Positions 9,291-18,334 of a DNA stretch of 64,000 bases are shown here, in pieces. The position numbers and the translations under genes were made by a program. The stretch covers positions 267,464-331,463 of the forward strand of contig NZ_VJZR01000002.1 of NCBI RefSeq assembly GCF_007097365.1. The letters are read 5' to 3'. Origin of the DNA: Flavobacterium franklandianum. Lineage in GTDB: Bacteria > Bacteroidota > Bacteroidia > Flavobacteriales > Flavobacteriaceae. The first letter of the stretch is position 1. The number at the start of each line of letters is the position of its first letter. The notes below the pieces were generated by a model that searched no databases, was not told the origin of the DNA, and saw nothing but the letters and a program-made list of their open reading frames with translations.

Positions 9291-9298
9291 CAAAAATA
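9291..9298 (-). promoter_or_regulatory. possible Bacteroidota promoter -7 box for mlaE-mlaF
   Basis: TATTTTTG on the minus strand matches the TANNTTTG consensus and leaves a leader of about 45 bases before mlaE. No TTTG at the usual distance was found, so support is only moderate. Confidence 0.4.
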
Positions 9299-9351
9299 CT
9301 GTATTTTGTTGGAATTTCAGATTTTGTTTTTAATTTCGAAAGGACGAAATA

Positions 9352-10200
9352 TTAAAACAATTTCTCCTTCATTTTCTGCAAACGATATTTTCGGATAAAT
9401 TTTGCTTGTTCGGGATTGACTAACATTGGTTTTTTTGCCGATTTAGCTTTCCAAAAACCTTGGATATAATCAATAAATAGCAATGGTTTTTTCTTCATCA
9501 TTGCCAATTTCGCCGAAGCAATTGCAGTAATCCAAAAACCGTAACCCAAGCTGTAAAAGGCTTCGCCTTGTTTGTATCGGGCCGTTTTGTTGTAATTTGC
9601 CCCAGTTGGTTTTAGGTGTTTTACGTGCAGACTTTTGTCGGTGACGACTTTCCAATTGTAGAATTTGCAAAGTAATTCGTCTACGGTGTCCCAACCCATT
9701 GCGGGTTTTAATCCACCTATTTGTTTAAAAGTTTCTTTTCTATAGGCTTTCAATGCCCCTCGAATGTGGTCTTTGTCGGTTAGGTTTTCCAGAACCCAGT
9801 CGCCATTTTTTTCGATGTAACAAAAGCCGCCTGCCATTCCAATTTTGGAATCCGTTTGAAAATGATTAATGATAGTTTCGAAATAATTCGGAGGAAAAAT
9901 CAAATCGGCATCGAGTTTTACAATGATATCGTAATCATTATCCAAGGTTTCTAGTCCTTTCTGAAAAGCTTGAATGACCTTGCTTCCTGGCAAATGTATC
10001 GCTTCAGAAGTTTTGTTTACCAAACTGATATACGGATTTTCTTTGGCGAATTCCAAAACAATTTCGGCAGTTTTATCAGTAGAATTATCGTTAACCACCA
10101 CAATTTTTGAAGGCAAAAAAGTTTGCGAAATCAACGATTGCAAAGTCAAAGCGACAAAAGCTTCTTCGTTGTAAGACGGAATGACGATATAGTATCTCAT
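9352..10200 (-). CDS. glycosyltransferase family 2 protein
   Basis: A 282-residue GT-A glycosyltransferase of family GT2. The nucleotide-sugar-binding core is intact: YIVIPSYNEE at the N-terminus, VVNDNSTDKT, and the metal-binding KLDADLIFPP near residues 94-103, followed by GAL-AYR and GWDTVDEL, the likely acceptor-side acid. There are no transmembrane helices, so it works in the cytosol or at the membrane face. Donor and acceptor are not predictable. It follows a methyltransferase and a KASIII-like gene on the same strand, which suggests assembly or modification of a surface lipid or glycan. The gaps of 90 and 62 bases fit co-transcription but do not prove it. Confidence 0.87.
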   Translation of the reverse strand: MRYYIVIPSYNEEAFVALTLQSLISQTFLPSKIVVVNDNSTDKTAEIVLEFAKENPYISLVNKTSEAIHLPGSKVIQAFQKGLETLDNDYDIIVKLDADLIFPPNYFETIINHFQTDSKIGMAGGFCYIEKNGDWVLENLTDKDHIRGALKAYRKETFKQIGGLKPAMGWDTVDELLCKFYNWKVVTDKSLHVKHLKPTGANYNKTARYKQGEAFYSLGYGFWITAIASAKLAMMKKKPLLFIDYIQGFWKAKSAKKPMLVNPEQAKFIRKYRLQKMKEKLF

Positions 10201-10290
10201 AAGTTTAAAAATTCCAATTATTTGAATTCCAAATACAAATAATCTCGATACACTATTATGGGAATTAGAGGATTTGTTTTTGGGATTTGT

Positions 10291-10812
10291 TTAAGCTCTT
10301 TCAGCATAAACGATATAATATCTTGGCGTAAAAAATCGCAATAATGGTCGGAACCCAATTTTCTTTACAGGATGTGTAAATTTTTCCCTGTCAATAATTT
10401 TCCAACCTGTTTTTTCTAAAAGCCAGTCCAATTGCCAATCTTCAAATTCGTGGTAATGCCTGTCCCACATATCGGTTTTGCTACGATAAGCTGATGAAAA
10501 CCACAAGCGTAATGGAATAGAAATTAACAATTTGTCACATTTTACATTTTCTAATACTGTGTAAGGATTCAACAAATGTTCAAAAATTTCAAAAGCGGTA
10601 AAAACAGTGTAATCTTCGTTTTGCAATGCTGTTTGATTGTTGTCGATGTCTTCGCCTGTGGTGTTTTTTACGGTGTATCCGTTTTTTACCATTATTTTTG
10701 AAAAAGGGTTTGGAACGCCTAAATCAAAAATAGTTTCAGATGTGGAAATGTATTTTTGTATAAATTCTAAAGTATGTTTGAATCTCTTATTCGGAAATGT
10801 TTTTTCGTACAT
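10291..10812 (-). CDS. SAM-dependent methyltransferase-like protein
   Basis: About 173 residues with a class I methyltransferase fold: TIFDLGVPNPFSKIM stands where the SAM-binding loop should be, followed by the acidic GEDIDNN, then FTAFEIFEHLLNPYTVLEN, which matches the post-I motif with its EH pair. The first loop lacks the usual GxGxG, so binding or activity may differ. An ATG six bases further upstream (10818) lies inside a dispersed repeat, so the ATG at 10812, starting MYEKTFPNKRF, is preferred. It sits between a KASIII-like gene and a GT2 gene on the same strand. The substrate is unknown. Confidence 0.78.
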   Translation of the reverse strand: MYEKTFPNKRFKHTLEFIQKYISTSETIFDLGVPNPFSKIMVKNGYTVKNTTGEDIDNNQTALQNEDYTVFTAFEIFEHLLNPYTVLENVKCDKLLISIPLRLWFSSAYRSKTDMWDRHYHEFEDWQLDWLLEKTGWKIIDREKFTHPVKKIGFRPLLRFFTPRYYIVYAERA

Positions 10813-10813
10813 A

Positions 10814-10839
10814 GTCATTGCGAGGAACGAAGCAATCTC
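10814..10839. repeat. dispersed repeat fragment, GTCATT...AATCTC type
   Basis: A 26-base stretch beginning GTCATTGCGAGG and ending GCAATCTC has the same frame (GTCATT, GA, GAA, AATCTC) as the arms of the palindromic element at 31755-31889. Here only one arm is present. It touches the 5' end of the methyltransferase gene and supplies a spurious in-frame ATG. Confidence 0.5.
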
Positions 10840-10874
10840 ACGTTCTTAATTTTGATTAGTTTTTACCTTGAGGT

Positions 10875-11933
10875 CTAATATCTATAAACAAATGCGTTGA
10901 CATTCATTCCTGCGCCAACGGATGCAAAGATAATAACATCTCCTTTGTGTATTTCCTGATTTTCGATTTTTCCTCTAATTAGCAAATCGAATAGAGTAGG
11001 AACGGTTGCTACACTGCTGTTTCCTAGTTCGTGAATACTCATTGGCATGATGTCTTTTGGGACTGATTTGCCGTATAATTTGTAAAAACGGTGAATTATA
11101 GCTTCGTCCATTTTTTCGTTGGCTTGATGAATCAGGATTTTTTTTACATCATCAATACCTAATCCGCTATTGTCTAAACAGCTTTTCATCGCTGCAGGAA
11201 CATTACTTAATGCAAATTCGTAAATTTTTCGACCAAACATTTTTATGTACTTAATATCTGGGTTTACCTCTGGATTGTATGATTTTCCAAAAAACAAATA
11301 GCCAGCTTCATCATTTGCAAATGTGGCACTTTCGTAGGATAACATTCCTGTTTCATCGTCAGAAGCTTCTATAATTGTTGCTCCAGCTCCGTCAGAATAA
11401 ATCATAGAATCTCTGTCGTGATCGTCAACTACTCTCGAAAGGGTTTCGGCTCCAATTACCAAACAACGTTTTGCCATTCCCGAAAGTATAAAAGCATTGG
11501 CTTGGAGTACGCCTTCTATCCATCCTGGACAGCCAAAAAGAATGTCGTAAGCCACACATTTTGGATTTTTTATTTGTAATTTATGTTTGACACGGGTGGC
11601 CAAACTTGGAATAATATCCGATTGATTTGTGCCAGGTTTTACATCACCAAAATTGTGTGCAAAAATAATATAATCTAAGGTTTCAGAGTCAATTCCAGCG
11701 TTTTCAATCGCTTTTTGTGAAGCTAAAAAAGCCAAATCAGAGGAACATTGGTTTGGTGCAGCGTAACGCCTTTGTTCGATTCCTGTTATGTTTTTAAATT
11801 TTCCTATTACGACTTCATTTGGATAGGCAAAAGGGCTGCCATCTTCATTTAAAAATACGTTTTTGTCAAAATCAATATTGGCAACTTTTACTTCGGGAAT
11901 GTAACTTCCTACTCCGGTTATTTTAATTTTCAT
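10875..11933 (-). CDS. 3-oxoacyl-ACP synthase III family protein (KASIII/FabH-like)
   Basis: A 352-residue thiolase-fold condensing enzyme. The KASIII triad is intact: Cys135 in LFGCPGW, His269 in LIHQAN and Asn305 in ELGNSSVAT, with the glycine-rich SVGAGMN near the C-terminus. It therefore should condense an acyl-CoA or acyl-ACP with malonyl-ACP or a second acyl chain. Sequence details (VGSYIPE at the N-terminus, the FGCPGW context) suggest a divergent member rather than the housekeeping FabH, which fits its position upstream of a methyltransferase and a glycosyltransferase instead of other fab genes. Starter unit and product are unknown. No promoter box was identified. Confidence 0.88.
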   Translation of the reverse strand: MKIKITGVGSYIPEVKVANIDFDKNVFLNEDGSPFAYPNEVVIGKFKNITGIEQRRYAAPNQCSSDLAFLASQKAIENAGIDSETLDYIIFAHNFGDVKPGTNQSDIIPSLATRVKHKLQIKNPKCVAYDILFGCPGWIEGVLQANAFILSGMAKRCLVIGAETLSRVVDDHDRDSMIYSDGAGATIIEASDDETGMLSYESATFANDEAGYLFFGKSYNPEVNPDIKYIKMFGRKIYEFALSNVPAAMKSCLDNSGLGIDDVKKILIHQANEKMDEAIIHRFYKLYGKSVPKDIMPMSIHELGNSSVATVPTLFDLLIRGKIENQEIHKGDVIIFASVGAGMNVNAFVYRY

Positions 11934-12072
11934 TGGAAATAAATAATATTAGGCTAATTTAGAGATAAAAAATGATATTTTTAGATAAAATTCACTATGC
12001 GTGCATATAATTATTAAATAGCTTGCTTTTAAATGAAATACTGATAATTTGTTATGAAAAACATTAAAAATA

Positions 12073-12435
12073 TTACATTTTTATTTTCATTACTGTTGCA
12101 ATCGAGAGTGCTCTGGTTTTCATGTTTTCGGCTGTTTGTCCTGCAAAATTTTCATCTATAGTTGTGTTGAAATAATTGAGCCAAATGGCAAAATGTTCAT
12201 CCGAAAGTTTGGATTGTTGGTTTAAGTCGGTATGAATTTGGAGCACATTTTTTCGAAAGCTTCCTCTGTCAAAGAGGATTTGTTCCCAAAAATCGACCAA
12301 CTCTAATAAATGGGAAGCTAAATCTATTTTGGCTACTTTGATAAAAATATAACTGATTTTGCTGTCGGCGAGTAATTTCAAATAGAATTCACTCATCAAT
12401 AAATGCAAATCTTCTCGGGTTAGAATGTCTCTCAT
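12073..12435 (-). CDS. group III truncated hemoglobin
   Basis: A 120-residue all-helical protein that matches group III truncated globins: an N-terminal REDLHLLMSEFYLKLLAD helix, LLELVDFWEQILFDRGSFRKN for the helix E/F region, and LQIHTDLNQQSKLSDEHFAIWLNYFNTTIDENF, with His in the LQIHTDL segment as the likely proximal haem ligand. Such proteins bind haem and O2 or NO in the cytosol; the physiological role is uncertain. It follows gcvP on the same strand, but a terminator lies between them, so it is probably expressed separately. Confidence 0.82.
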   Translation of the reverse strand: MRDILTREDLHLLMSEFYLKLLADSKISYIFIKVAKIDLASHLLELVDFWEQILFDRGSFRKNVLQIHTDLNQQSKLSDEHFAIWLNYFNTTIDENFAGQTAENMKTRALSIATVMKIKM

Positions 12436-12445
12436 AGTATTATCA

Positions 12446-12476
12446 ATAAAAATGTCCCGATTTCTCGAGACATTTT
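12446..12476 (-). terminator. rho-independent terminator after gcvP
   Basis: On the minus strand a 12-bp stem (12465-12476 with 12449-12460, one G-U pair) closes a GAAA tetraloop and is followed by TTTTT. It starts ten bases after the gcvP stop. Confidence 0.65.
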
Positions 12477-12485
12477 AGATTTTTA

Positions 12486-15335
12486 TTAGTTTTCCATATA
12501 CGCTTCAATTGGTGCGCAACTGCAAACTAAATTTCGATCGCCATAAGCATCGTCAGCTCTACGAACAGTAGGCCAGAATTTGTTTTCTGCGATATATTCC
12601 AATGGGAAAGCGGCTTGTTCTCTTGTGTATGGAAAATTCCAAACATCGGCAGTCAGCATCGCTAAAGTATGTGGAGAATTTTTCAAAACATTATTTTTGT
12701 CTTCCAATGTCGAAGCTTCAATTTCTTTACGAATCGAAATCATTGCATCACAAAAACGGTCTAACTCTTCTAAGTTTTCGCTTTCTGTTGGTTCAATCAT
12801 CAAAGTTCCTGCCACTGGGAAAGAAACGGTTGGTGCATGAAAGCCATAATCCATCAAACGTTTGGCAATATCTGTAACTTCGATTCCTTTTTGTTTGAAA
12901 GGACGACATTCCAAAATCATTTCGTGAGCTGCACGACCCATTTCGCCTGAATATAAAGTATCGTAATGCCCATTTAGTTTTTCCTTGATATAATTGGCAT
13001 TCAAAATGGCTATTTCAGTTGATTTTGTTACACCTTCTGCACCCAACATCGAAATATAGCCGTAAGAGATCAAACAAACCAATGCAGAACCCCAAGGCGC
13101 TGCTGAAATTGCAGAAATAGCATGCTCTCCACCAGTTGCAATTACTGGATTTGTTGGTAAAAAGGGAACTAAATGTTTCGCCACACAGATGGGTCCAACA
13201 CCGGGTCCGCCACCTCCGTGTGGAATAGAAAACGTTTTATGTAAATTCAAATGGCAAACGTCAGCGCCAATGGTTGCAGGATTTGTCAATCCTACTTGTG
13301 CATTCATATTGGCACCATCCATATAAACTTGTCCGCCATTTTCGTGGATGATTTGTGTGATTTCACAAATGGCACTTTCAAAAACACCGTGAGTAGAAGG
13401 ATACGTTATCATCAAGCAAGACAAATCATCTTTGTGCTGAATGGCTTTTTCACGTAAATCTTCTACGTCTATATTTCCGTTTTCCAATGTTTTGGTAACA
13501 ATAACTTTCATACCAGCCATTGCCGCTGAAGCAGGATTGGTTCCGTGTGCCGAAGAAGGAATAAGCGCTACATTTCTATGGTGGTCACCACAAGATTGAT
13601 GATACGCACGAATTACCATTAGTCCTGCATATTCTCCTTGAGCACCCGAGTTGGGTTGCAAAGTTGTTCCTGCAAAACCAGTGATTACGTTTAATTGTTG
13701 TTCTAGTTTGGACAGCATTTCTTGATAACCTTGCGCTTGATCTAGTGGTGCAAAAGGGTGTATGTTGTTCCAATTCGCATAACTTAATGGAAGCATTTCT
13801 GAGGCTGCATTCAATTTCATCGTGCAAGAACCTAGAGAAATCATCGAATGATTTAGAGATAAATCTTTACGTTCTAATTTTTTGATGTAACGCATCAAAT
13901 CCGTTTCTGAATGATGTTTGTTGAAAATATCGTGTTCCAAAAACCCTGAGGTTCTCGCTAAATTAGAAGGGAAATGATTCGTTTCAGATATAGTTTCTAT
14001 TGCAGTTGCCTGAGTATTATTTGCGGAAGCGAAAATAGAAACTATTTTATTTACATCGGCAATACTTGTAGTTTCATTCAAGGAAATGGAAACGGTATTT
14101 TCGTTGATATAATAGAAATTGATTTCGTTATTCTCGGCAATTTCTTTTACTTTTTTGACATCGGTTTTTACAACAATGGTGTCAAAAAAAGCAGTATTGG
14201 TTTGTTGCAATCCTATTTTTTGCAATTCGTTTGCCAAAGTCGCAGTTAAGGCGTGAAGTTTATTGGCAATATATCGCAACCCTTTTGGGCCATGATACAC
14301 CGCATACATTCCAGCCATTACCGAAAGTAGAACTTGTGCTGTACAAATATTAGAAGTCGCTTTGTCACGCTTAATATGTTGCTCGCGAGTTTGTAAAGCC
14401 ATTCGAAGCGCACGATTTCCGTCAGTATCAATTGTTACGCCAATAATTCTTCCAGGCATGCTACGTTTGTATTCATCTTTTGTAGCAAAATAAGCAGCGT
14501 GTGGCCCGCCATAACCTAACGGAATCCCGAAACGTTGCGTAGTTCCAAGAACGACAGCAGCTCCCATTTCTCCCGGAGGGGTAAGTTTTGCCAAACTCAA
14601 AATATCGGCAGCAACGGCTACTTTTATTTCATTATTTTTTGCTTTGGCAATAAAATCAGAATAATCATAAACTTGTCCAAATTTTCCTGGATATTGAAGA
14701 ATCGCTCCAAAAAACTCGGTTGAAAAATCAAAATTTTCGTGGTTCCCAATTACTAATTCAACTCCAATTGGCGCAGAACGTGTTTGTAAAACCGATAAAG
14801 TTTGGGGTAATATTTCCTCGGAAATAAAGAATTTATTGATGTTGTTTTTCTTTTGGTCACGAGAACGAACGTCAAACAATAAAGCCATTGCTTCGGCGGC
14901 TGCAGTTCCTTCGTCAAGTAGGGAAGCGTTTGCTATTTCCATTCCTGTGAGTTCGATAACCATAGTTTGAAAATTTAAAATTGCTTCGAGACGACCTTGA
15001 GCAATTTCAGCTTGATATGGAGTATAAGCGGTGTACCAACCCGGATTTTCGAAAATATTTCTTTGAATCACAGCAGGAATAATCGCTTGATTGTATCCCA
15101 AACCGATGTAGGATTGAAACATTTTATTTTTATTTCCCAATTGTTGAATATGATTTGAATACTCATATTCTGTCATTGCTGGGTCTAAATCTAGTGGTTT
15201 TTTTAGGCGAATATTATCAGGAAGTGTCTCATTTATTAGTTGGTCTATCGTTTCGGCTCCAATGGTTTTCAACATTTGTTGAATTTCACTTTCTCTTGGT
15301 CCAATATGTCTTAAAGCAAAAGCATCTGTTTTCAT
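12486..15335 (-). CDS. gcvP: glycine dehydrogenase (decarboxylating), P-protein
   Basis: The P-protein of the glycine cleavage system (EC 1.4.4.2), which decarboxylates glycine and passes the aminomethyl group to the lipoyl H-protein. At 949 residues it is the full-length single-chain form. The PLP lysine is in HLNLHKTFSIPHGGGGPG near residue 700, and both halves of the fused homodimer-like structure are present. The open frame allows a start at 15368, but the ATG at 15335 gives the usual N-terminus (MKTDAFALRHIGP), and a TANNTTTG box at 15366-15373 would place the transcript start downstream of the longer start. The genes for the T- and H-proteins are not in the window. Confidence 0.95.
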   Translation of the reverse strand: MKTDAFALRHIGPRESEIQQMLKTIGAETIDQLINETLPDNIRLKKPLDLDPAMTEYEYSNHIQQLGNKNKMFQSYIGLGYNQAIIPAVIQRNIFENPGWYTAYTPYQAEIAQGRLEAILNFQTMVIELTGMEIANASLLDEGTAAAEAMALLFDVRSRDQKKNNINKFFISEEILPQTLSVLQTRSAPIGVELVIGNHENFDFSTEFFGAILQYPGKFGQVYDYSDFIAKAKNNEIKVAVAADILSLAKLTPPGEMGAAVVLGTTQRFGIPLGYGGPHAAYFATKDEYKRSMPGRIIGVTIDTDGNRALRMALQTREQHIKRDKATSNICTAQVLLSVMAGMYAVYHGPKGLRYIANKLHALTATLANELQKIGLQQTNTAFFDTIVVKTDVKKVKEIAENNEINFYYINENTVSISLNETTSIADVNKIVSIFASANNTQATAIETISETNHFPSNLARTSGFLEHDIFNKHHSETDLMRYIKKLERKDLSLNHSMISLGSCTMKLNAASEMLPLSYANWNNIHPFAPLDQAQGYQEMLSKLEQQLNVITGFAGTTLQPNSGAQGEYAGLMVIRAYHQSCGDHHRNVALIPSSAHGTNPASAAMAGMKVIVTKTLENGNIDVEDLREKAIQHKDDLSCLMITYPSTHGVFESAICEITQIIHENGGQVYMDGANMNAQVGLTNPATIGADVCHLNLHKTFSIPHGGGGPGVGPICVAKHLVPFLPTNPVIATGGEHAISAISAAPWGSALVCLISYGYISMLGAEGVTKSTEIAILNANYIKEKLNGHYDTLYSGEMGRAAHEMILECRPFKQKGIEVTDIAKRLMDYGFHAPTVSFPVAGTLMIEPTESENLEELDRFCDAMISIRKEIEASTLEDKNNVLKNSPHTLAMLTADVWNFPYTREQAAFPLEYIAENKFWPTVRRADDAYGDRNLVCSCAPIEAYMEN

Positions 15336-15365
15336 GTAGTGATAATAGTGTTGTTTTTTGAGACG

Positions 15366-15373
15366 CAAATTTA
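15366..15373 (-). promoter_or_regulatory. possible -7 promoter box for gcvP
   Basis: TAAATTTG on the minus strand, 30 bases before the chosen gcvP ATG, matches TANNTTTG. A TTTTTTG lies upstream, but only about 11 bases away, so the -33 element is not convincing. It supports the start at 15335. Confidence 0.45.
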
Positions 15374-15458
15374 TGGATTATTATCAAAAAAAGGGGTCAT
15401 TAGGCGATTCATTTTTGTCTATTTTTCAACTAAAACGTTCTGTTATTAACAGTTTTGT

Positions 15459-15466
15459 TATTTTTG
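15459..15466 (+). promoter_or_regulatory. -7 promoter box placed for a leaderless mRNA
   Basis: TATTTTTG ends exactly four bases before the ATG at 15471, which would put transcription start at or beside the start codon. The same spacing is seen before the TPR gene (27175) and rlmB (34957). Confidence 0.5.
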
Positions 15467-15470
15467 TTGA

Positions 15471-16244
15471 ATGAAAGTTTTAATAAAATTTTTCGATTTT
15501 TATATTAACAGCAGTATTCACGTGGCTTTTGCCGTATTTTGTCTCCTTGAAATTACTATTATTTCAAATCGCCTGAATTCAATAAGCAATTTTTCGATTT
15601 GTGTTTTTTTTGGAACTGTTATAGGGTACAATTTCTTGAAATATTATGCAGTATTTAAAAGTAGAAATTATCGTTCAAACAAATATTATTCAATTCTTGC
15701 TGTAACTTTTTTGGCTGTGATTGGATTTTTATACTCTTTTTATTATCTAAATTTTTCTGTTCAAAAACTAATCTTGATCTCAGGATTATTAGTTTTGATT
15801 TACCCTTTTTTGAGAAAACTGGGTTGGCTAAAACTTTTCTTGGTCAGTTTTGTGGTTACTTTTATCACGGTTTATATTCCGTTTCAAAATTCAAAGTGGT
15901 TGCCATTAGAATTCTATACAAGTATATTTCAACGTTTTTTTATACTAATTAGTTTGCTTATTCCATTCGAAATAATGGACATTAAAACCGATGATAAATC
16001 CTTGAATACTTTGCCACAACAATTTGGTATTGATAGTACTAAACTCTTTGGAATTTTAGTGGTAATCCCTTTTATTGTTTTAGAGTTTCTAAAATTGCAT
16101 CCCAGCTATTTAGTGCTGCCAATAGGAATTAGTACGGTCACTCTGATAAATTTTACAGAGTTGAAAAGGAACAAATACTATACTTCTTTTTGGATCGAAA
16201 GTGTTCCGATTTTTTGGTGGCTGCTATTAGTTTTATTCCAATAA
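15471..16244 (+). CDS. UbiA-like polytopic membrane protein
   Basis: A 257-residue protein, almost entirely hydrophobic, with seven to nine predicted membrane spans. A late motif, PFEIMDIKTDDKSLNTLPQQFG near residues 165-186, matches the second Asp-rich region of UbiA-superfamily prenyltransferases. The first Asp-rich motif (normally NDxxD) is reduced to GYNFLKYYAVFK near residues 52-63, with no aspartates. It may therefore have a changed substrate or no transferase activity. It is transcribed divergently from gcvP with its own promoter box and ends at a hairpin shared with the convergent peptidase gene. The functional call is tentative. Confidence 0.72.
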   Translation: MKVLIKFFDFYINSSIHVAFAVFCLLEITIISNRLNSISNFSICVFFGTVIGYNFLKYYAVFKSRNYRSNKYYSILAVTFLAVIGFLYSFYYLNFSVQKLILISGLLVLIYPFLRKLGWLKLFLVSFVVTFITVYIPFQNSKWLPLEFYTSIFQRFFILISLLIPFEIMDIKTDDKSLNTLPQQFGIDSTKLFGILVVIPFIVLEFLKLHPSYLVLPIGISTVTLINFTELKRNKYYTSFWIESVPIFWWLLLVLFQ

Positions 16245-16271
16245 AAAACCGAAGCATTACTACTTCGGTTT
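16243..16271 (-). terminator. terminator between convergent UbiA-like and M3 peptidase genes
   Basis: A perfect 9-bp stem (AAACCGAAG at 16246-16254, CTTCGGTTT at 16263-16271) with an 8-base loop. On the minus strand it is followed by six T, so it serves the peptidase; on the plus strand the T tail is only three bases. Confidence 0.75.
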
Positions 16272-16293
16272 CAATCTATATTCTACAATCTTT

Positions 16294-18321
16294 TTAAATC
16301 AACCCCGCTCTTTTCAACAAAGCATCTGGTTTTGGTTCCTGACCTCTAAAACGTTTATACAATTCCATTGGCAATTCGGTACCTCCTTTAGAAAGTACGT
16401 TGTCTTTGAATTTTTTAGCCACTTCTTTATTGAAAATTCCTTTTTCTTGGAAATATGCAAAAGCATCAGCATCGAGAACTTCAGCCCATTTGTAACTGTA
16501 ATATCCAGAGGAATAGCCACCAGCAAAAATATGTGAAAACGAAACCGACATACAATTTTCGGCTACATCAGGATACAAAGTCGTTCCTTCAAAAGCTGTT
16601 TTTTCAAAAGCTTTTATGTTGGTGATTTCGGTTGGATTGTTGCTATGGAAAGCCATATCCAATAATCCGAAACTAATTTGACGCAAAGTGGCCATTCCTT
16701 CCTGAAAACTCGCGCTCTCTTTGATTTTTTCTACATATTCTTGCGGAATGATTTCACCAGTTTCATAATGTTTGGCAAACAATGCCAAAGCTTCCGGTTC
16801 GTAGCACCAGTTTTCCATTACTTGACTTGGCAATTCTACAAAATCCCAATACACCGATGTTCCAGATAAACTTGGGTAAGTTGTATTGGCCAACATTCCG
16901 TGTAATCCGTGACCAAATTCGTGGAATAAAGTCGTTACTTCGTTGAAAGTTAACAGTGATGGTTTGGTTTCTGTTGGTTTGGTAAAATTGCAAACATTTG
17001 AAATATGTGGTCTTTCGTTTTTGCCGTCTTTAATATATTGCGATTTGAAACTTGTCATCCAAGCACCATTTCGTTTGCCTTTTCTTGGGAAGAAATCCGC
17101 GTAGAAAATTGCCACGAATTCGCCAAATTCATCTTTGACTTCATAGGTTGTTACTTCTTCGTGGTATTTATCGATGTCGAAAATTTCGGTAAAAGTCAAT
17201 CCGAATAATTTATTGGCAACAGTAAAAGCGCCGTTCAAGACGTTTTCTAATTGAAAATAAGGTTTTAGTTTTTCGTCATCCAAATTGAATAATTTTTGTT
17301 TCAATTTTTCGGAATAATAGGCGCCATCCCATTTTTCTAAATGATCAATTCCGTCCAAATCGTTGGCGAAAGCAGTTAACTCTGCAAATTCTCTTTGAGA
17401 AGCAGGTTTGGCTTTGGCTAATAAATCATTCAAAAACGATTTTACTTTATCAGGATTTTGCGCCATTCTTTCTTCTAAAACAAAATGAGAATGGGTTGTG
17501 TATCCTAATAAATTGGCTCTTTCAAAACGCAATTTGGCAATCTTCAACGTGATTTCCTGATTGTCAAATTCGTTGTTCTGAAATGCTTTTTTACCCGCAG
17601 CAATCGCCATTTCTTTTCGCAATTCGCGGTTGTCGGCATACGTCACAAACGGAATATAACTTGGGAAATCCAAAGTGAAAATCCAGCCTTCCAACTCTTT
17701 GCTTTTGGCCAATGATTTTGCAGCTTCAATGGTTCCTTCTGGAAGTCCTTTTAGATCTGCTTCATTGGTAATATGCAATTGGTAATTGTTGGTTTCAGCC
17801 AAAACATTTTCGCCAAAAGTCAGTTTTAGTTTGGCTAATTGTGTATCGATTTCACGAAGTTTTAATTTTTTTTCTTCAGAAAGTAAAGCGCCATTTCTAG
17901 AAAAACCTTTGAATTTTTTGTCTAATAATGTCACTTGTTCCGTAGTTAGTGTTAAACTATCTTTTTGGTCGTAAACTGCCTTTACTCTTTTAAATAAATC
18001 TTCGTTTAGCGTAATATCGTTGCTGAATTCGGTTAATAAAGGGGAAACGTCCTGTGCAATTTTTTGCATTTCGTCACTGGTTTCGGCTGAATTCAAATTA
18101 AAGAATATAGAGGATAATCTGTCTAATTCATTTCCCGAAAAATCCAAAGCAACTATTGTATTTTCAAATGTTGCAGCTGCTGGATTGTTGACGATCACAT
18201 CAATTTCTGCTTTGGCAGCAGCAATGTTTTCGATAAAAGCGGGTTGGTAATCTTCCATTTTTATTTGAGAAAATGGAGCTGTATTGTGTTTGGTGTCGAA
18301 ATGTTGAGTAAGTATTTTCAT
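16294..18321 (-). CDS. M3-family oligopeptidase (Dcp/OpdA-like)
   Basis: A 675-residue zinc metallopeptidase of family M3. The zinc motif HEFGHGLHG lies near residues 466-474, with the downstream glutamate region SVYWDFVELPSQVMENW typical of the family. No signal peptide is evident, so it is probably cytoplasmic and degrades short peptides left by proteases. Length matches the dipeptidyl carboxypeptidase/oligopeptidase A group; which of the two specificities applies cannot be decided by reading. A 20-bp perfect palindrome lies 13 bases upstream of its ATG, and purE ends beyond that. Confidence 0.92.
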   Translation of the reverse strand: MKILTQHFDTKHNTAPFSQIKMEDYQPAFIENIAAAKAEIDVIVNNPAAATFENTIVALDFSGNELDRLSSIFFNLNSAETSDEMQKIAQDVSPLLTEFSNDITLNEDLFKRVKAVYDQKDSLTLTTEQVTLLDKKFKGFSRNGALLSEEKKLKLREIDTQLAKLKLTFGENVLAETNNYQLHITNEADLKGLPEGTIEAAKSLAKSKELEGWIFTLDFPSYIPFVTYADNRELRKEMAIAAGKKAFQNNEFDNQEITLKIAKLRFERANLLGYTTHSHFVLEERMAQNPDKVKSFLNDLLAKAKPASQREFAELTAFANDLDGIDHLEKWDGAYYSEKLKQKLFNLDDEKLKPYFQLENVLNGAFTVANKLFGLTFTEIFDIDKYHEEVTTYEVKDEFGEFVAIFYADFFPRKGKRNGAWMTSFKSQYIKDGKNERPHISNVCNFTKPTETKPSLLTFNEVTTLFHEFGHGLHGMLANTTYPSLSGTSVYWDFVELPSQVMENWCYEPEALALFAKHYETGEIIPQEYVEKIKESASFQEGMATLRQISFGLLDMAFHSNNPTEITNIKAFEKTAFEGTTLYPDVAENCMSVSFSHIFAGGYSSGYYSYKWAEVLDADAFAYFQEKGIFNKEVAKKFKDNVLSKGGTELPMELYKRFRGQEPKPDALLKRAGLI

Positions 18322-18334
18322 TTTGTTTTTGAAG

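Noticed and set aside
12040..12072. ATG at 12053 on the plus strand opening MKNIKNITF as a small gene
   Set aside because: The frame is short, AT-rich and overlaps the end of the globin gene on the other strand; nothing supports translation.
13251..15361. Several plus-strand open frames inside gcvP
   Set aside because: They are antisense to a fully conserved 949-residue enzyme, and show no motif or independent promoter.
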